The translations under genes were made by a program, and so were the position numbers. From JBFJKD01 sp041600415 (GTDB taxonomy: Bacteria; Pseudomonadota; Gammaproteobacteria; Pseudomonadales; Porticoccaceae), in the NCBI GenBank assembly GCA_041600415.1, contig JBFIKF010000003.1, forward strand, positions 344,277 to 408,276: 64,000 nucleotides of DNA, in the 5' to 3' direction. The notes under the pieces were generated by a model. The model saw only the letters and a program-made list of their open reading frames with translations, made no database searches and was not told where the DNA came from. This document shows positions 34,792 through 44,822 of the stretch, in pieces; position 1 is the first letter of the stretch, and each line of letters starts with the position of its first letter.

Positions 34792-37182
34792 ATGATCGTA
34801 ATTGCGGTGCTATGCGTATCACTTGTGCTGCAAATCATTGCTGTGTTTGCTGCATTGCGTTTGATGAAAACGGTTGGTGGTCGCGCGATCTGGATCGCTC
34901 TGTCGTCTGCCATGCTCCTGATGTCCATAAGACGCGCGATCAGCTTATCGAAAGCTCTGGATCAGTATCCCCACCCAGTCAATTCTTTAGAGGCCGAACT
35001 GGTAGCGTTGGTAATATCCTGCCTGGTATTGGTGGCTATATTTCTGGTTAAACCACTGATTAATCGCCTTCGCCAAGCCGATCAACAACTTGACGAACAA
35101 CTGCATCGCAATCGCCTGATACTGCAAACCAGCCCCGAAGGATTTTTGACCTGTGACCTGCGAGGCAACATCCAGGAGGTCAACGGTGCACTTTGCACCA
35201 TGGCTGGCTACCGATCACACGATATACTTAGTCGAAATATTTACGACATGTTGGTTATCAATACACCTGTTGAACACAATAACTGGCTTGAACACTTTCC
35301 TCAGGAAGGCGTATTGCGAACGGAGGGAAGATTTCTTTTGCGTTTCAACAAATCGCTTGATGTTGCGATCACTGCGAAACGTGCAGAATTTGCCGGCGCT
35401 GCATTTGTCTATATTTTTGTACGCGATATTTCCTCACGCAAACAAGGTATGGCTGATCTTGCATTACAAAAGGAGCGCGCCCAGGTTACTCTGGAATCAA
35501 TCGGCGACGGCGTCATCACCACGGATGCGCAAGGCAATATTCTCTACATCAATCCAGTTGCAGAATCGTTGATCCGTACCGCACCAGAAAACGCTCGTGG
35601 AAAATCTTTTACTGAGGTGGTCAAACTGGTCGCAGAAAATCGGCCTAAGGAAGTGATTGATCCCGCGGAATTGTGTGTAAAAAATAATTGCCATTATACA
35701 TTTTCGGACCATATATTATTGACCCCTGGCGAAGATGGCGCCCACTTCGTCAAAGTGGTGGTTGCGCCGCTCCGTGACGACCAAAAACAAGTTATTGGCT
35801 CGGTGACCGTCATTCACGATGTCAGCGAGCTAAAGCACCTGTCAAACAATCTGTCGTATCAAGCTACCCACGACGTACTGACAGGTTTATACAACCGTCG
35901 GCAATTTGAAAGCCGTCTGGAGGCCGCACTAAAGTCGGCAGCCAGCGGCGCGCACGAGCACGCCATGTGCTACATGGATCTCGATCAATTCAAAATTATC
36001 AATGATAGCTGTGGACATATCGCTGGTGACGAACTACTCAAACAACTTGCGACCAGGCTGCAGAGTGCCGTTCGTGAAACCGATACGCTCGCCCGCCTGG
36101 GCGGAGATGAATTTGGTATTTTGCTGGAATCTTGCCACCTTGAGCACGCACGACGAGCTGTCGATAATGTTTTCGACACCGTCCATAATTTTCGGTTTCA
36201 CTGGCACGAACGAATTTTTGAAATCGGCCTCAGTATCGGCCTGGTACCGATTACCAAAGACAGCGGCAATTTAACCGATGTTCTCAGTGCCGCCGACTCG
36301 GCTTGTTATATCGCCAAGGAAAAAGGCCGAAACTGTGTACATATCGCGGTTGTAAACGACCATGAATTGCGCCAACGCAGAAGCCAGATGGAGCAGCTGC
36401 AGCAGCTCAAGCAGGCACTGCACGCAGATCGTTTCGAACTGCATGGCCAGTCCGTTAAGCCCCTGGGCAAAAACACTGACCCATGGCATACGGAAATATT
36501 ATTACGCATGATCGGAGCGGATGGGAAATTAATTCTCCCCGACGAATTTTTGCCGGTAGCGGAACGCTACAACATGATGCCGGCGATTGATCGGTGGGTA
36601 ATCACGCGTATCTTTCAGTGGCTGGAGTTGAACCCCATCGGAAATCCAGATCACCTGGACGTTGTTGCAATTAATCTTTCCGGACAATCGTTGGGTGACA
36701 AATGCTTTCTGGAATTTGTTCTCGATCAATTAAACAAGTACTCTGTGAGCGGTGACCGCATTTGCTTTGAAATTACCGAAACTGCTGTAATTAGCAATAT
36801 TACCCACGCCGGAAATTTCATCGATGCCCTGCGGGTTCAAGGCTGCAAATTTTCCCTGGACGACTTTGGCAGCGGACTGAGCTCATTTAAATACCTTAAA
36901 AATCTTAACGTTGACTTTCTCAAGATCGACGGCAGTTTTATTCGCTCCATGGCCCGCGACGAGAAGACCTACGACATGGTCGTCTCCATTAACGAAATTG
37001 GTCACATAATGGGTTTGAAAACCGTTGCAGAGCATGTGGAAAGCGCCGAAATTCAAACATTACTGGAAGCAGTTGGCGTCGACTTTATTCAGGGCTACGT
37101 GGTGGATAAGCCCCATTCGATTGCAAGGAAAACGACGTCAAAAAACAACATTATTCCCTATAATAAAAAAGCACATAGATAA
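34792..37182 (+). CDS. Membrane PAS-PAS-GGDEF-EAL cyclic-di-GMP enzyme
   Basis: 796 residues. N-terminal membrane helices (about 1-25, 30-50, 68-90), two PAS domains (about 105-215 and 225-345), GGDEF domain with LARLGGDEFGILLESC and an intact inhibitory site RETD five residues before it, then an EAL domain with EILLRM, INLSGQS, FEITETA, LDDFGSG, LKIDG and VAEHVES. The catalytic residues of both domains look present, so it may make or degrade c-di-GMP depending on PAS signal (redox, light or ligand). GATGGAGC precedes the ATG. Confidence 0.92.
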   Translation: MIVIAVLCVSLVLQIIAVFAALRLMKTVGGRAIWIALSSAMLLMSIRRAISLSKALDQYPHPVNSLEAELVALVISCLVLVAIFLVKPLINRLRQADQQLDEQLHRNRLILQTSPEGFLTCDLRGNIQEVNGALCTMAGYRSHDILSRNIYDMLVINTPVEHNNWLEHFPQEGVLRTEGRFLLRFNKSLDVAITAKRAEFAGAAFVYIFVRDISSRKQGMADLALQKERAQVTLESIGDGVITTDAQGNILYINPVAESLIRTAPENARGKSFTEVVKLVAENRPKEVIDPAELCVKNNCHYTFSDHILLTPGEDGAHFVKVVVAPLRDDQKQVIGSVTVIHDVSELKHLSNNLSYQATHDVLTGLYNRRQFESRLEAALKSAASGAHEHAMCYMDLDQFKIINDSCGHIAGDELLKQLATRLQSAVRETDTLARLGGDEFGILLESCHLEHARRAVDNVFDTVHNFRFHWHERIFEIGLSIGLVPITKDSGNLTDVLSAADSACYIAKEKGRNCVHIAVVNDHELRQRRSQMEQLQQLKQALHADRFELHGQSVKPLGKNTDPWHTEILLRMIGADGKLILPDEFLPVAERYNMMPAIDRWVITRIFQWLELNPIGNPDHLDVVAINLSGQSLGDKCFLEFVLDQLNKYSVSGDRICFEITETAVISNITHAGNFIDALRVQGCKFSLDDFGSGLSSFKYLKNLNVDFLKIDGSFIRSMARDEKTYDMVVSINEIGHIMGLKTVAEHVESAEIQTLLEAVGVDFIQGYVVDKPHSIARKTTSKNNIIPYNKKAHR

Positions 37183-37344
37183 TACTGATCACTAAATATC
37201 CGGCTACCATTTACCGCGCGGACCACTTTTTCGAAAACCTGACGATTTGTCAATTTCCTCGCGCAAACAGGCTTTTTGCCACAGGCAGCGACAAAGCAAA
37301 GCATCTCGCTGTAGACTAACAAAGACGTGTAACTGGAGACTGTT

Positions 37345-39483
37345 ATGGGCTTCGCCAAATTGATCGGAACAGCCGCGATGGGGCCATTTACCCAGGTCTT
37401 GCCGCCCATGGGAGATACCGAACGCGCGGCACTGGAAGCGGGGACGGTGGGCTTTGAGGGCCAGATATTTGCGGGGCGGCCGGATTTTGATGCGCTGCTA
37501 CAGGCCGGCCCTAACGTGTTATCCAGCGCCGAACAGGACTTTCTCGACCACGAAGTTCGAGAACTGTGTGGCATGCTCGACGACTTCGCCATCGAAGAGG
37601 CACAGGATCTACCGCCAGAAGTCTGGCATTTTCTGCGGGAAAAGCGCTTTTTCGGCATGATTATTCCCACCGAATGGGGCGGGCTGGGGTTCGGCCACTA
37701 TGCCCACGCTACAGTCGTTACCCGTATCTCCACGGTCAGCGCCGCCGCCGCAGTGACGGTCATGGTGCCCAATTCGCTGGGACCCGCAGAACTCCTGCTG
37801 CGTTACGGTACCGATGCGCAGAAACAGCATTACTTGCCTCGCCTCGCCGACGGCCGGGACCTCCCCTGCTTTGCACTGACGTCCCCCTACGCGGGTTCGG
37901 ATGCGGCCGCGATTCCCGATCGCGGACTACTGACCGAACGCCACATCGACGGGGTACGGGTGCGCGGTTTCAGCGTGAATTTTTCCAAGCGCTACATCAC
38001 ACTGGCGCCGGTGGCCACCGTGGTGGGACTGGCTTTTCACGCCATCGACCCGACACGACCCGAGGGCGAGCAGGAACTGGGTATTACCTGCGCCCTGCTG
38101 CCGGTTCCCCAGGCCAATATGCACATCGGTCGTCGCCATCGGCCCATGGACAGCGCGTTTATGAACGGTCCTATTGAGGGCGAGGACGTGTTCGTACCTA
38201 TGGACTGGGTGATTGGCGGCGAACCACAGGTCGGCCTGGGCTGGCGCATGCTTATGGACTGTCTGGCCGCGGGACGCGCTATCTCGTTACCGGCACTGGG
38301 TGCGGCCACCCAGCAAGCTTCTCTGTTTATCGCCAATGGCTACAGCCAGATTCGCGAACAGTTTGGCATGGCTATCGGCAAGTTCGACGCCATTGGCGGC
38401 ATTATCGCTGGCATGGCCGCCGAACTATATGCCACCGATGCAGCGCGACGCTTTGCGGCCTGTGCGCTCGACCGAGGCGAACAGCCGAGCGTGGCCAGCG
38501 CAATTTTGAAAGTCCATCTCACCGAAGCCGGGCGCCGCTCCGTAAACCACGCCATGGATATTCTGGGGGGCAAAGCGATCAGTAACGGACCGTCCAATCT
38601 GTTGGCTGCGGCTTATCGTCATATGCCAATTGCCATTACCGTCGAGGGCGCCAATATTCTCACCCGTTCGCTGATTATCTTCGGTCAGGGCGCGGTGCGG
38701 TGCCACCCCTTTGTGATGCCGGAAATGAACGCCGTGGAACAGCGCGATCCGACCGCCCTCGGCCACGCGCTAATCGGCCATGTGGGCCATACTCTGGGCA
38801 ATCTGTGGCGCAGTCTGTTTGGCGCACCCCTGCTTGGCTCGCCACCCCCGGCCCTGCGCAAAGAGGCCCGGATGCTCGCTCGCCTGAGTGCCAAATATGC
38901 CCTGACCTGCGACCTGGCCATGGGTCTGCTCGGCGGTAAGCTCAAACGTATGGAATTGCTGTCCGCGCGGCTCGGCGACGCCCTTGCTCACCTGTATATG
39001 GCCAGCGCAAGTATGTGGCGCTACTCAGTCGAGGGCGAACCAGATATGTTGCCATTTGCCCGCGCCGCCGTGCGGGTACAGCTCGATGCGGCGGAAGAAG
39101 TACTGCGCGAGCTGTTTGCCAATCTGCCCGCCCCCGGACGGCGCTTGCTGGGAGCGCTGGTGATGAGTCGCACCGCCCACCTCGCGCCCCTGCGGGACGT
39201 CAAAATGCTGGAACTGGCGCAACTGTTGCGCAGCCGCCACGACCTCGTCGCCCAACTGTGTCCAGATATGGCGACCCCCAAACAGGGTGGTGTGCGGGAC
39301 CTGATGCAAGCCCTCGATTTAGGCCGGCGCCTCGGTGCAGATGCCAGCAGCAAGCTCAACAAAGCCGTACGTCGCACTCGCTCGTTCGAAACGGCCGCAC
39401 AGAGTAGCGTTGACCCCGCGCTTGCCCTAGCTTATCTGCAAGCCGCCGATCAGGTGATCCAGGTCGATGATTTCGCGCCATAA
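37345..39483 (+). CDS. fadE: Acyl-CoA dehydrogenase FadE
   Basis: 712 residues, the long FadE type rather than the 380-residue form, with a C-terminal extension of unknown function (DUF1974-like). The segment DTERAALEAGTVGFEGQIFAGRPDF near the start, PTEWGGLGFGHYAHATVV, SPYAGSDAAAIPD and GAAT...IREQFGMAIGKFDAIGG follow FadE. It lacks the N-terminal membrane segment of E. coli FadE, as in many other gammaproteobacteria. It performs the first step of long-chain beta-oxidation. TGGAGACTGTT precedes the ATG. Confidence 0.93.
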   Translation: MGFAKLIGTAAMGPFTQVLPPMGDTERAALEAGTVGFEGQIFAGRPDFDALLQAGPNVLSSAEQDFLDHEVRELCGMLDDFAIEEAQDLPPEVWHFLREKRFFGMIIPTEWGGLGFGHYAHATVVTRISTVSAAAAVTVMVPNSLGPAELLLRYGTDAQKQHYLPRLADGRDLPCFALTSPYAGSDAAAIPDRGLLTERHIDGVRVRGFSVNFSKRYITLAPVATVVGLAFHAIDPTRPEGEQELGITCALLPVPQANMHIGRRHRPMDSAFMNGPIEGEDVFVPMDWVIGGEPQVGLGWRMLMDCLAAGRAISLPALGAATQQASLFIANGYSQIREQFGMAIGKFDAIGGIIAGMAAELYATDAARRFAACALDRGEQPSVASAILKVHLTEAGRRSVNHAMDILGGKAISNGPSNLLAAAYRHMPIAITVEGANILTRSLIIFGQGAVRCHPFVMPEMNAVEQRDPTALGHALIGHVGHTLGNLWRSLFGAPLLGSPPPALRKEARMLARLSAKYALTCDLAMGLLGGKLKRMELLSARLGDALAHLYMASASMWRYSVEGEPDMLPFARAAVRVQLDAAEEVLRELFANLPAPGRRLLGALVMSRTAHLAPLRDVKMLELAQLLRSRHDLVAQLCPDMATPKQGGVRDLMQALDLGRRLGADASSKLNKAVRRTRSFETAAQSSVDPALALAYLQAADQVIQVDDFAP

Positions 39484-39793
39484 CACAGGCCATTTAACCT
39501 GGAATTGTATGGGGGTGGGCCTGGCGCTTTGACCATTAGCCAGAATTTACACAACATTCCTCTGCCGATCCAGGCCATGCAACGGATGCACCACGGGCGA
39601 ATATTCCAAATAAAAAAAGTGGAAGCCTTGCCAAAAATCAGGTATACCTTATGTACAACAAAGCTGTCGGGACCCTTGGTTAGTATCAGAGAAGGATGCT
39701 CTGATGACTTCGAGGGACTATTAATATCTGGCCCAGAGGAGTAAGCACTACCCGAATAAAAAGCACATGCACTGACCCTAAAGGAGTTAGCAG
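39484..39793. other. Intergenic region before the oxidase operon
   Basis: Just over 300 bases. A 79-codon frame at 39505 has no start signal or recognisable content, so I leave it as non-coding. The promoter for the oxidase genes should lie here. Confidence 0.4.
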
Positions 39794-41185
39794 GTGGCAT
39801 TGGCAATCGCGATAGTCTTACTGGTTATAGGTTCTGTTCTCTTCCATTTTTTGAGCCCCTGGTGGTTGACTCCCATCGCCTCGAACTGGACCATGATTGA
39901 CGATACGATCGGCATAACTTTCTGGGTTACCGGTTTTGTTTTCGTCGCAATCAATCTCTTTATGGCCTACATGGTGGTGCGCTACCGGCACCGCCCCGAC
40001 CGAACCGCCTCGTACGAACCCGAAAACAAAAAACTGGAGTGGTGGCTGATTGGCTTCACCACTATCGGCGTGGCGGCAATGCTTGCACCCGGTTTGTTCG
40101 TATGGGCAAAAATGGTCGACGTTCCAGACAATGCGAAGGTTGTCGAAGTTATCGGTCAACAGTGGCACTGGAGCTATCGCTTCCCCGGCGCGGACGGAGT
40201 GCTGGGGACCGTCAATTCGCGCCTGATCAACGAAGACAACCCGTTTGGCATGAACCCCGACGATCCCGCGGGACGTGACGACGTACTGATTGCCAGTAAC
40301 GAATTGCATCTGCCTCTCGATCAACCGGTAAAGCTGGCGTTGCGCTCCAAGGATGTACTGCACAATTTTACGGTTGCGCAATTCAGGGTAAAAATGGATC
40401 TGGTGCCGGGGATGGTACCTTACATCTGGTTTACGCCGACCCGCACCGGTCGCTTTGATATTCTGTGTGAAGAGCTGTGCGGTATCGCCCACTACACCAT
40501 GCGCGGATATGTAGTGGTCGAGGAACAAGCCTCCTTTGACACCTGGTTAAGCCAGCACCCCACCTACGCCGACACACTGGCACAACCCCCCGGCGACGCC
40601 GTTGCGGGCGCGGCCCTGTACAGCTTGTGCGCAAGCTGCCACGGACCCCAGGGCGAGGGCAATGCCCTGTTACACGCACCCAAGCTGAGCGGTCTTGACG
40701 GCCACTATATGACCCGGCAATTAAACTATTTCAAAGCGGGCATCCGCGGCGCCCACCCGGATGATACCTATGGGCGACAAATGGCGCCCATGGCGGCGAC
40801 CCTTGTGAATGAGCAAGCCATCAATGATGTGGTGACTTACATAAACACTCTTCCAGACGATCCCGTCGCGACCACTATCACCCCTGAAACGTCGGCATTT
40901 GGCAAGCGCCTGTACACATCTTGTGGCTCCTGCCACGGCATCAACGGCCAGGGTATTCAGGCCATGAATGCGCCGCGCCTGGCTGGCATGAATGACTGGT
41001 ATCTGGCGACCCAGCTGAAAAATTTTAAACAGGGCGTACGGGGCGCACATCCGCAGGATATGTACGGCCCACAAATGGGGTTAATGGCATCCATCCTGCG
41101 GGACGACGCGGCCATCAACGTCCTGGTGGCGCATATCAATACATTGACACCTACGGCACCACTACAGGTCTCAGCGAACGATTAG
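39794..41185 (+). CDS. coxB: Cytochrome c oxidase subunit II with two fused cytochrome c domains
   Basis: 463 residues from a GTG with AAGGAG nearby. Two membrane helices (about 1-20 and 42-62), then the CuA cupredoxin domain with the ligand set CEELCGIAHYTM, then two cytochrome c domains each with a haem motif (CASCHG and CGSCHG) and repeated DMYGPQMxxM / DTYGRQMAPM axial-Met segments. Most subunit II proteins have none or one haem domain; the double form may accept electrons without a separate soluble cytochrome. First gene of the oxidase operon. Confidence 0.93.
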   Translation: MALAIAIVLLVIGSVLFHFLSPWWLTPIASNWTMIDDTIGITFWVTGFVFVAINLFMAYMVVRYRHRPDRTASYEPENKKLEWWLIGFTTIGVAAMLAPGLFVWAKMVDVPDNAKVVEVIGQQWHWSYRFPGADGVLGTVNSRLINEDNPFGMNPDDPAGRDDVLIASNELHLPLDQPVKLALRSKDVLHNFTVAQFRVKMDLVPGMVPYIWFTPTRTGRFDILCEELCGIAHYTMRGYVVVEEQASFDTWLSQHPTYADTLAQPPGDAVAGAALYSLCASCHGPQGEGNALLHAPKLSGLDGHYMTRQLNYFKAGIRGAHPDDTYGRQMAPMAATLVNEQAINDVVTYINTLPDDPVATTITPETSAFGKRLYTSCGSCHGINGQGIQAMNAPRLAGMNDWYLATQLKNFKQGVRGAHPQDMYGPQMGLMASILRDDAAINVLVAHINTLTPTAPLQVSAND

Positions 41186-41237
41186 CGGGTAGGGCGGAAA
41201 AATACAGGGTGCATAGATAACTACAGAGGAAACTCAG

Positions 41238-43016
41238 ATGAGCGGAATTGCACACGACGAAACAGCATTCGCACCGCCCGCCGAGGTGGCGGAAGAGGCC
41301 CTTTATCACCCCAAAACATTTATTGGCAGATACATCTGGAGCCAGGATGCCAAGGTGATTGCGGTCCAGTATGCGATTACCGCCATCGCCATTGGCCTGG
41401 TGGCCCTGGTGTTATCGGGAATCATGCGCTTGCAACTCGGTTTTCCCGATACGTTTTCCTTTATAGATCCCAGCGCCTATCTTCAGTACGTCACCATGCA
41501 CGGCATGATTATGGTTATCTATTTGCTAACCGCGATATTTTTAGGTGGTTTTGGCAATTATTTGATTCCCTTGATGTGCGGTGCCCGCGACATGGTGTTT
41601 CCCTACGTCAACATGATCAGTTATTGGGTGTATCTGCTCGCCGTACTGGTTCTGGTGGCGAGCTTTTTTGTACCCGGCGGTGCAACCGGATCTGGCTGGA
41701 CACTGTACCCGCCCCAGGCCATCTTACAGGGTACCCCCGGTGCGGACTGGGGCATTATTTTGATGCTGGTGTCACTGGCGCTATTTATCGTCGGTTTTAC
41801 CATGGGAGGCCTGAACTACGTCGTAACGGTACTTCAGGCGCGCACCCGCGGCATGACGTTGATGCGTTTACCACTCACGGTGTGGGGAATTTTTATGGCG
41901 ACAGTCCTCGCTCTCCTCGCCTTCCCCGCATTGTTTGTCAGCGCCATTATGATGATTCTGGATCATAGCCTGAGCACCAGCTTTTTTATGCCCGCTATCG
42001 TATCCATGGGTGAACAGATGGATCACGAAGGGGGTAGCCCGGTGCTGTTTCAACACCTGTTCTGGTTCTTCGGTCACCCGGAAGTCTACATAGTTGCCCT
42101 CCCCGCATTCGGCATTGTGTCCGACCTGATTAGCGTGCACGCGCGCAAAAATATTTTCGGTTATCGCATGATGGTGTGGGCCATTATCGCCATCGGCGCC
42201 CTCAGTTTTATAGTCTGGGCACACCACATGTATGTCAGCGGTATGAACCCCATGTTCGGGTTCTTTTTTGCGACCACCACCCTGATTATCGCCATTCCAA
42301 CGGCGCTGAAAGTGTACAACTGGGTCTTGACTTTGTGGCGCGGAAACATTCGCCTGACCGTGCCCATGTTGTTTGCCATCGGTTTTGTATTTACGTTTAT
42401 TAACGGCGGACTGACCGGACTTTTTCTGGGTAACGTAGTGGTCGATGTCCCCTTATCCGACACGTATTTTGTGGTGGCTCATTTTCATATGGTGATGGCC
42501 GTGTCGCCAATCCTGGTGGTGTTTGGCGCCATTTACCACTGGTATCCAAAAATAACCGGCCGCATGCTCAACGACGGCCTCGGCAAATTCCACTTCTGGG
42601 TAACCTTTTTGGGTACCTATGCCATTTACTATCCCATGCACTACCTGGGGTTTCTCGGCGTACCCAGGAGATACTATGCCATGGGCAACACCGACTTCAT
42701 CCCCCAGTCCGCTCAGGACATTAATGCGGCGATCACCATTGCAGCACTGGTGGTCGGGGCGGTCCAGGTGGTGTTCTTATACAACTTGATTATCAGCTAC
42801 TTCAAAGGAAAACCGGCGGGAGGCAATCCATGGGGCGCGACTACATTGGAGTGGCAAACCCCCGACACTCCACCCAAACACGGTAACTTTGGCAGCCAAC
42901 TGCCTGTGGTGTACCGCTGGGCGTACGACTATAGCGTTCCCGGAGCGGCCCAGGACTTTATTGCGCAAAACCAACCACCCAGACGACCGGGTGATCGTGG
43001 CGAGGAGGTCTTATGA
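41238..43016 (+). CDS. ctaD: Cytochrome c oxidase subunit I
   Basis: 592 residues with twelve or more membrane helices. Haem-copper ligands: MHGMIMV, FWFFGHPEVYIVALPAFG (CuB His plus cross-linked Tyr), WAHHMYVSGM and VVAHFHMVM (haem a and a3 His). It reduces oxygen to water and pumps protons. The C-terminal tail after about 540 is hydrophilic and proline-rich. GAGGAAACTCAG precedes the ATG and the 3' end overlaps the next gene by 4 bases. Confidence 0.96.
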   Translation: MSGIAHDETAFAPPAEVAEEALYHPKTFIGRYIWSQDAKVIAVQYAITAIAIGLVALVLSGIMRLQLGFPDTFSFIDPSAYLQYVTMHGMIMVIYLLTAIFLGGFGNYLIPLMCGARDMVFPYVNMISYWVYLLAVLVLVASFFVPGGATGSGWTLYPPQAILQGTPGADWGIILMLVSLALFIVGFTMGGLNYVVTVLQARTRGMTLMRLPLTVWGIFMATVLALLAFPALFVSAIMMILDHSLSTSFFMPAIVSMGEQMDHEGGSPVLFQHLFWFFGHPEVYIVALPAFGIVSDLISVHARKNIFGYRMMVWAIIAIGALSFIVWAHHMYVSGMNPMFGFFFATTTLIIAIPTALKVYNWVLTLWRGNIRLTVPMLFAIGFVFTFINGGLTGLFLGNVVVDVPLSDTYFVVAHFHMVMAVSPILVVFGAIYHWYPKITGRMLNDGLGKFHFWVTFLGTYAIYYPMHYLGFLGVPRRYYAMGNTDFIPQSAQDINAAITIAALVVGAVQVVFLYNLIISYFKGKPAGGNPWGATTLEWQTPDTPPKHGNFGSQLPVVYRWAYDYSVPGAAQDFIAQNQPPRRPGDRGEEVL

Positions 43017-43678
43017 CAATTACGCTGGTTTTTCTCGCGGGACTTATGGCAACCGTGGTGTGGTGGCTTGTCAGGCAAACGGTCAGTGTAAGTCCATGGA
43101 TTGCGGACAGCGGAACGCAACCCATCGAAAACACTCGCGGTCTGCATGTCGCAACGTTAAAAGTGGGACTGGGGGTATTCCTCGGTGTGGCGACATCCCT
43201 GTTCGCGCTGTTTATCAGCGCCTATATGATGCGCATGGAAGCCCACGACTGGCTTACCCTCGACGATCCAGCGATCCTGTGGGTTAATACCGCCGCCCTT
43301 GTCATCGCCAGCATTTTTTTTCAGCACGCCAATAATTTAGCCAAAAAACAACAACTGCGTAACATTTTAAACCCACTACTTGTGGCGGGTCTGTTTACTT
43401 TTCTGTTTTTGGCCGGACAACTACGGGCATGGCAGGAACTCAACGACGCCGGACTCTACGTGTCGAGTAACCCGGCCAACGCTTTCTTTTTTCTCCTGAC
43501 GGCAGTTCACGGCCTGCATTTACTGGGAGGCCTGTGGGTGTGGGGTGCGACGGTCCTGACATACAGCACTAACCACGACCAGGCCAAAACCATCAGGCGG
43601 GTTGACCTGTGCACGGTTTACTGGCATTTCCTGCTGGCTGTCTGGCTGATTTTATTGACGCTGCTACTCAATACCTAG
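43013..43678 (+). CDS. Cytochrome c oxidase subunit III-like protein (first copy)
   Basis: 221 residues with about six to seven helices. TAVHGLHLLGGLWVWGATVL and CTVYWHFLLAVWLILLTLLLN are subunit III-like, and the N terminus has an extra helix. It lies between subunit I and a second, more typical subunit III gene; both products are of the same fold, so the operon has a subunit III pair, known in some proteobacterial oxidases. Confidence 0.85.
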   Translation: MTITLVFLAGLMATVVWWLVRQTVSVSPWIADSGTQPIENTRGLHVATLKVGLGVFLGVATSLFALFISAYMMRMEAHDWLTLDDPAILWVNTAALVIASIFFQHANNLAKKQQLRNILNPLLVAGLFTFLFLAGQLRAWQELNDAGLYVSSNPANAFFFLLTAVHGLHLLGGLWVWGATVLTYSTNHDQAKTIRRVDLCTVYWHFLLAVWLILLTLLLNT

Positions 43679-43690
43679 AGAACACGGACT

Positions 43691-44410
43691 ATGCATACGG
43701 AACATACCGCCAACCCCGAAGATTTTCCCGCAGACGGGCTCGAAAGCATTATCGCCGACTGGTCTTCCGATCAACGAGCATTTAAGAACGTGCCCTGGGG
43801 CAAGGCCATGATGTGGATATTTTTACTCAGTGACACATTTATTTTCACCTGTTTTTTAACCAGCTATATGACCGTACGCATGTCCACCACTGTGCCCTGG
43901 CCCAACGCCAGTGAAGTATTCGCGCTCACCATCGCCGGACAACATGTTCCGTTATTATTAATCGCGATCATGACATTTATTTTAATTAGCAGCAGCGGCA
44001 CGATGGCCATGGCGGTTAAATTTGGCTACGAAAAAAATCGCAAAGTGTGTGGCATCCTGATGTTAATTACCGCGCTTTTTGGCGCGTCATTTGTCGGCAT
44101 GCAGGCGTTTGAGTGGACCAAACTGATCGTGGAAGAAGGCGTTCGCCCCTGGGGTAACCCAATGGGCGCCGCGCAATTCGGTTCAGCATTTTTTATGATC
44201 ACCGGATTTCACGGTTTCCACGTTTCTATCGGCGTCATATTCCTGATCATAGTTGCGGTTAAAGTGTTGCGCGGCAGTATCGATATGGGTAAACCCGGAT
44301 TTATGACCGGTCGCCCCGGCAACTACGGCATGGTGGAAACCATGGGGCTGTATTGGCATTTCGTGGATTTGGTCTGGGTATTTATTTTCGCCTTTTTCTA
44401 TCTCTGGTAG
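43691..44410 (+). CDS. ctaE: Cytochrome c oxidase subunit III
   Basis: 239 residues with seven helices. GKAMMWIFLLSDTFIFTCFL, MQAFEWTKLI, FHGFHVSIGVIFLI and GLYWHFVDLVWVFIF are standard subunit III motifs. Starts 12 bases after the first subunit III-like gene and is followed by the small subunit IV gene. No assembly factors (Cox11, SCO, CtaA, CtaB) lie in the window, so they must be encoded elsewhere. Confidence 0.92.
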   Translation: MHTEHTANPEDFPADGLESIIADWSSDQRAFKNVPWGKAMMWIFLLSDTFIFTCFLTSYMTVRMSTTVPWPNASEVFALTIAGQHVPLLLIAIMTFILISSSGTMAMAVKFGYEKNRKVCGILMLITALFGASFVGMQAFEWTKLIVEEGVRPWGNPMGAAQFGSAFFMITGFHGFHVSIGVIFLIIVAVKVLRGSIDMGKPGFMTGRPGNYGMVETMGLYWHFVDLVWVFIFAFFYLW

Positions 44411-44419
44411 GGGATCGCC

Positions 44420-44749
44420 ATGGCACAAACACATGCGGAGGGTCAGCAACATCCGATTAGCGTCTATCTCTGGATATGGGGATTGTTATTTGTACTCAGT
44501 GCCTTTTCGTACCTGGTCGACTTCTTCCAGCTTCAAGGATACCTGCGCTGGTCGCTTATCATTTTATTTATGTTGTTGAAGGCGGGATTAATTGTCAGCA
44601 TATTTATGCATATGGCGTGGGAACGATTGGCCCTTTCCTACGCCATTCTGGTGCCACCGCTATGCTTGTTGGTGTTAATCGGTTTAATGGCGGCCGAAGG
44701 GGATTACACGTTTTTAACCCGCCTGTTTTATTTTACCACCCAGCCCTGA
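44420..44749 (+). CDS. Cytochrome c oxidase small subunit IV (prokaryotic CyoD-like)
   Basis: 109 residues with three helices: ISVYLWIWGLLFVLSAFSYLV, LRWSLIILFMLLKAGLIVSIF and LSYAILVPPLCLLVLIGLMA. MHMAWERL between helices 2 and 3 is a family mark. Last gene of the oxidase operon; it stabilises the complex in relatives. Confidence 0.86.
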   Translation: MAQTHAEGQQHPISVYLWIWGLLFVLSAFSYLVDFFQLQGYLRWSLIILFMLLKAGLIVSIFMHMAWERLALSYAILVPPLCLLVLIGLMAAEGDYTFLTRLFYFTTQP

Positions 44750-44822
44750 TCACCAAGTTTGTGGGCCGCCGAGCCGGCCACCCTGAACAAGGTGGTCGGC
44801 CCAGTGGCACCAACGAGCTGCT

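Noticed and set aside
39505..39744. 79-codon plus-strand frame before the oxidase operon
   Set aside because: No ribosome site, no recognisable domain, not linked to the downstream genes.
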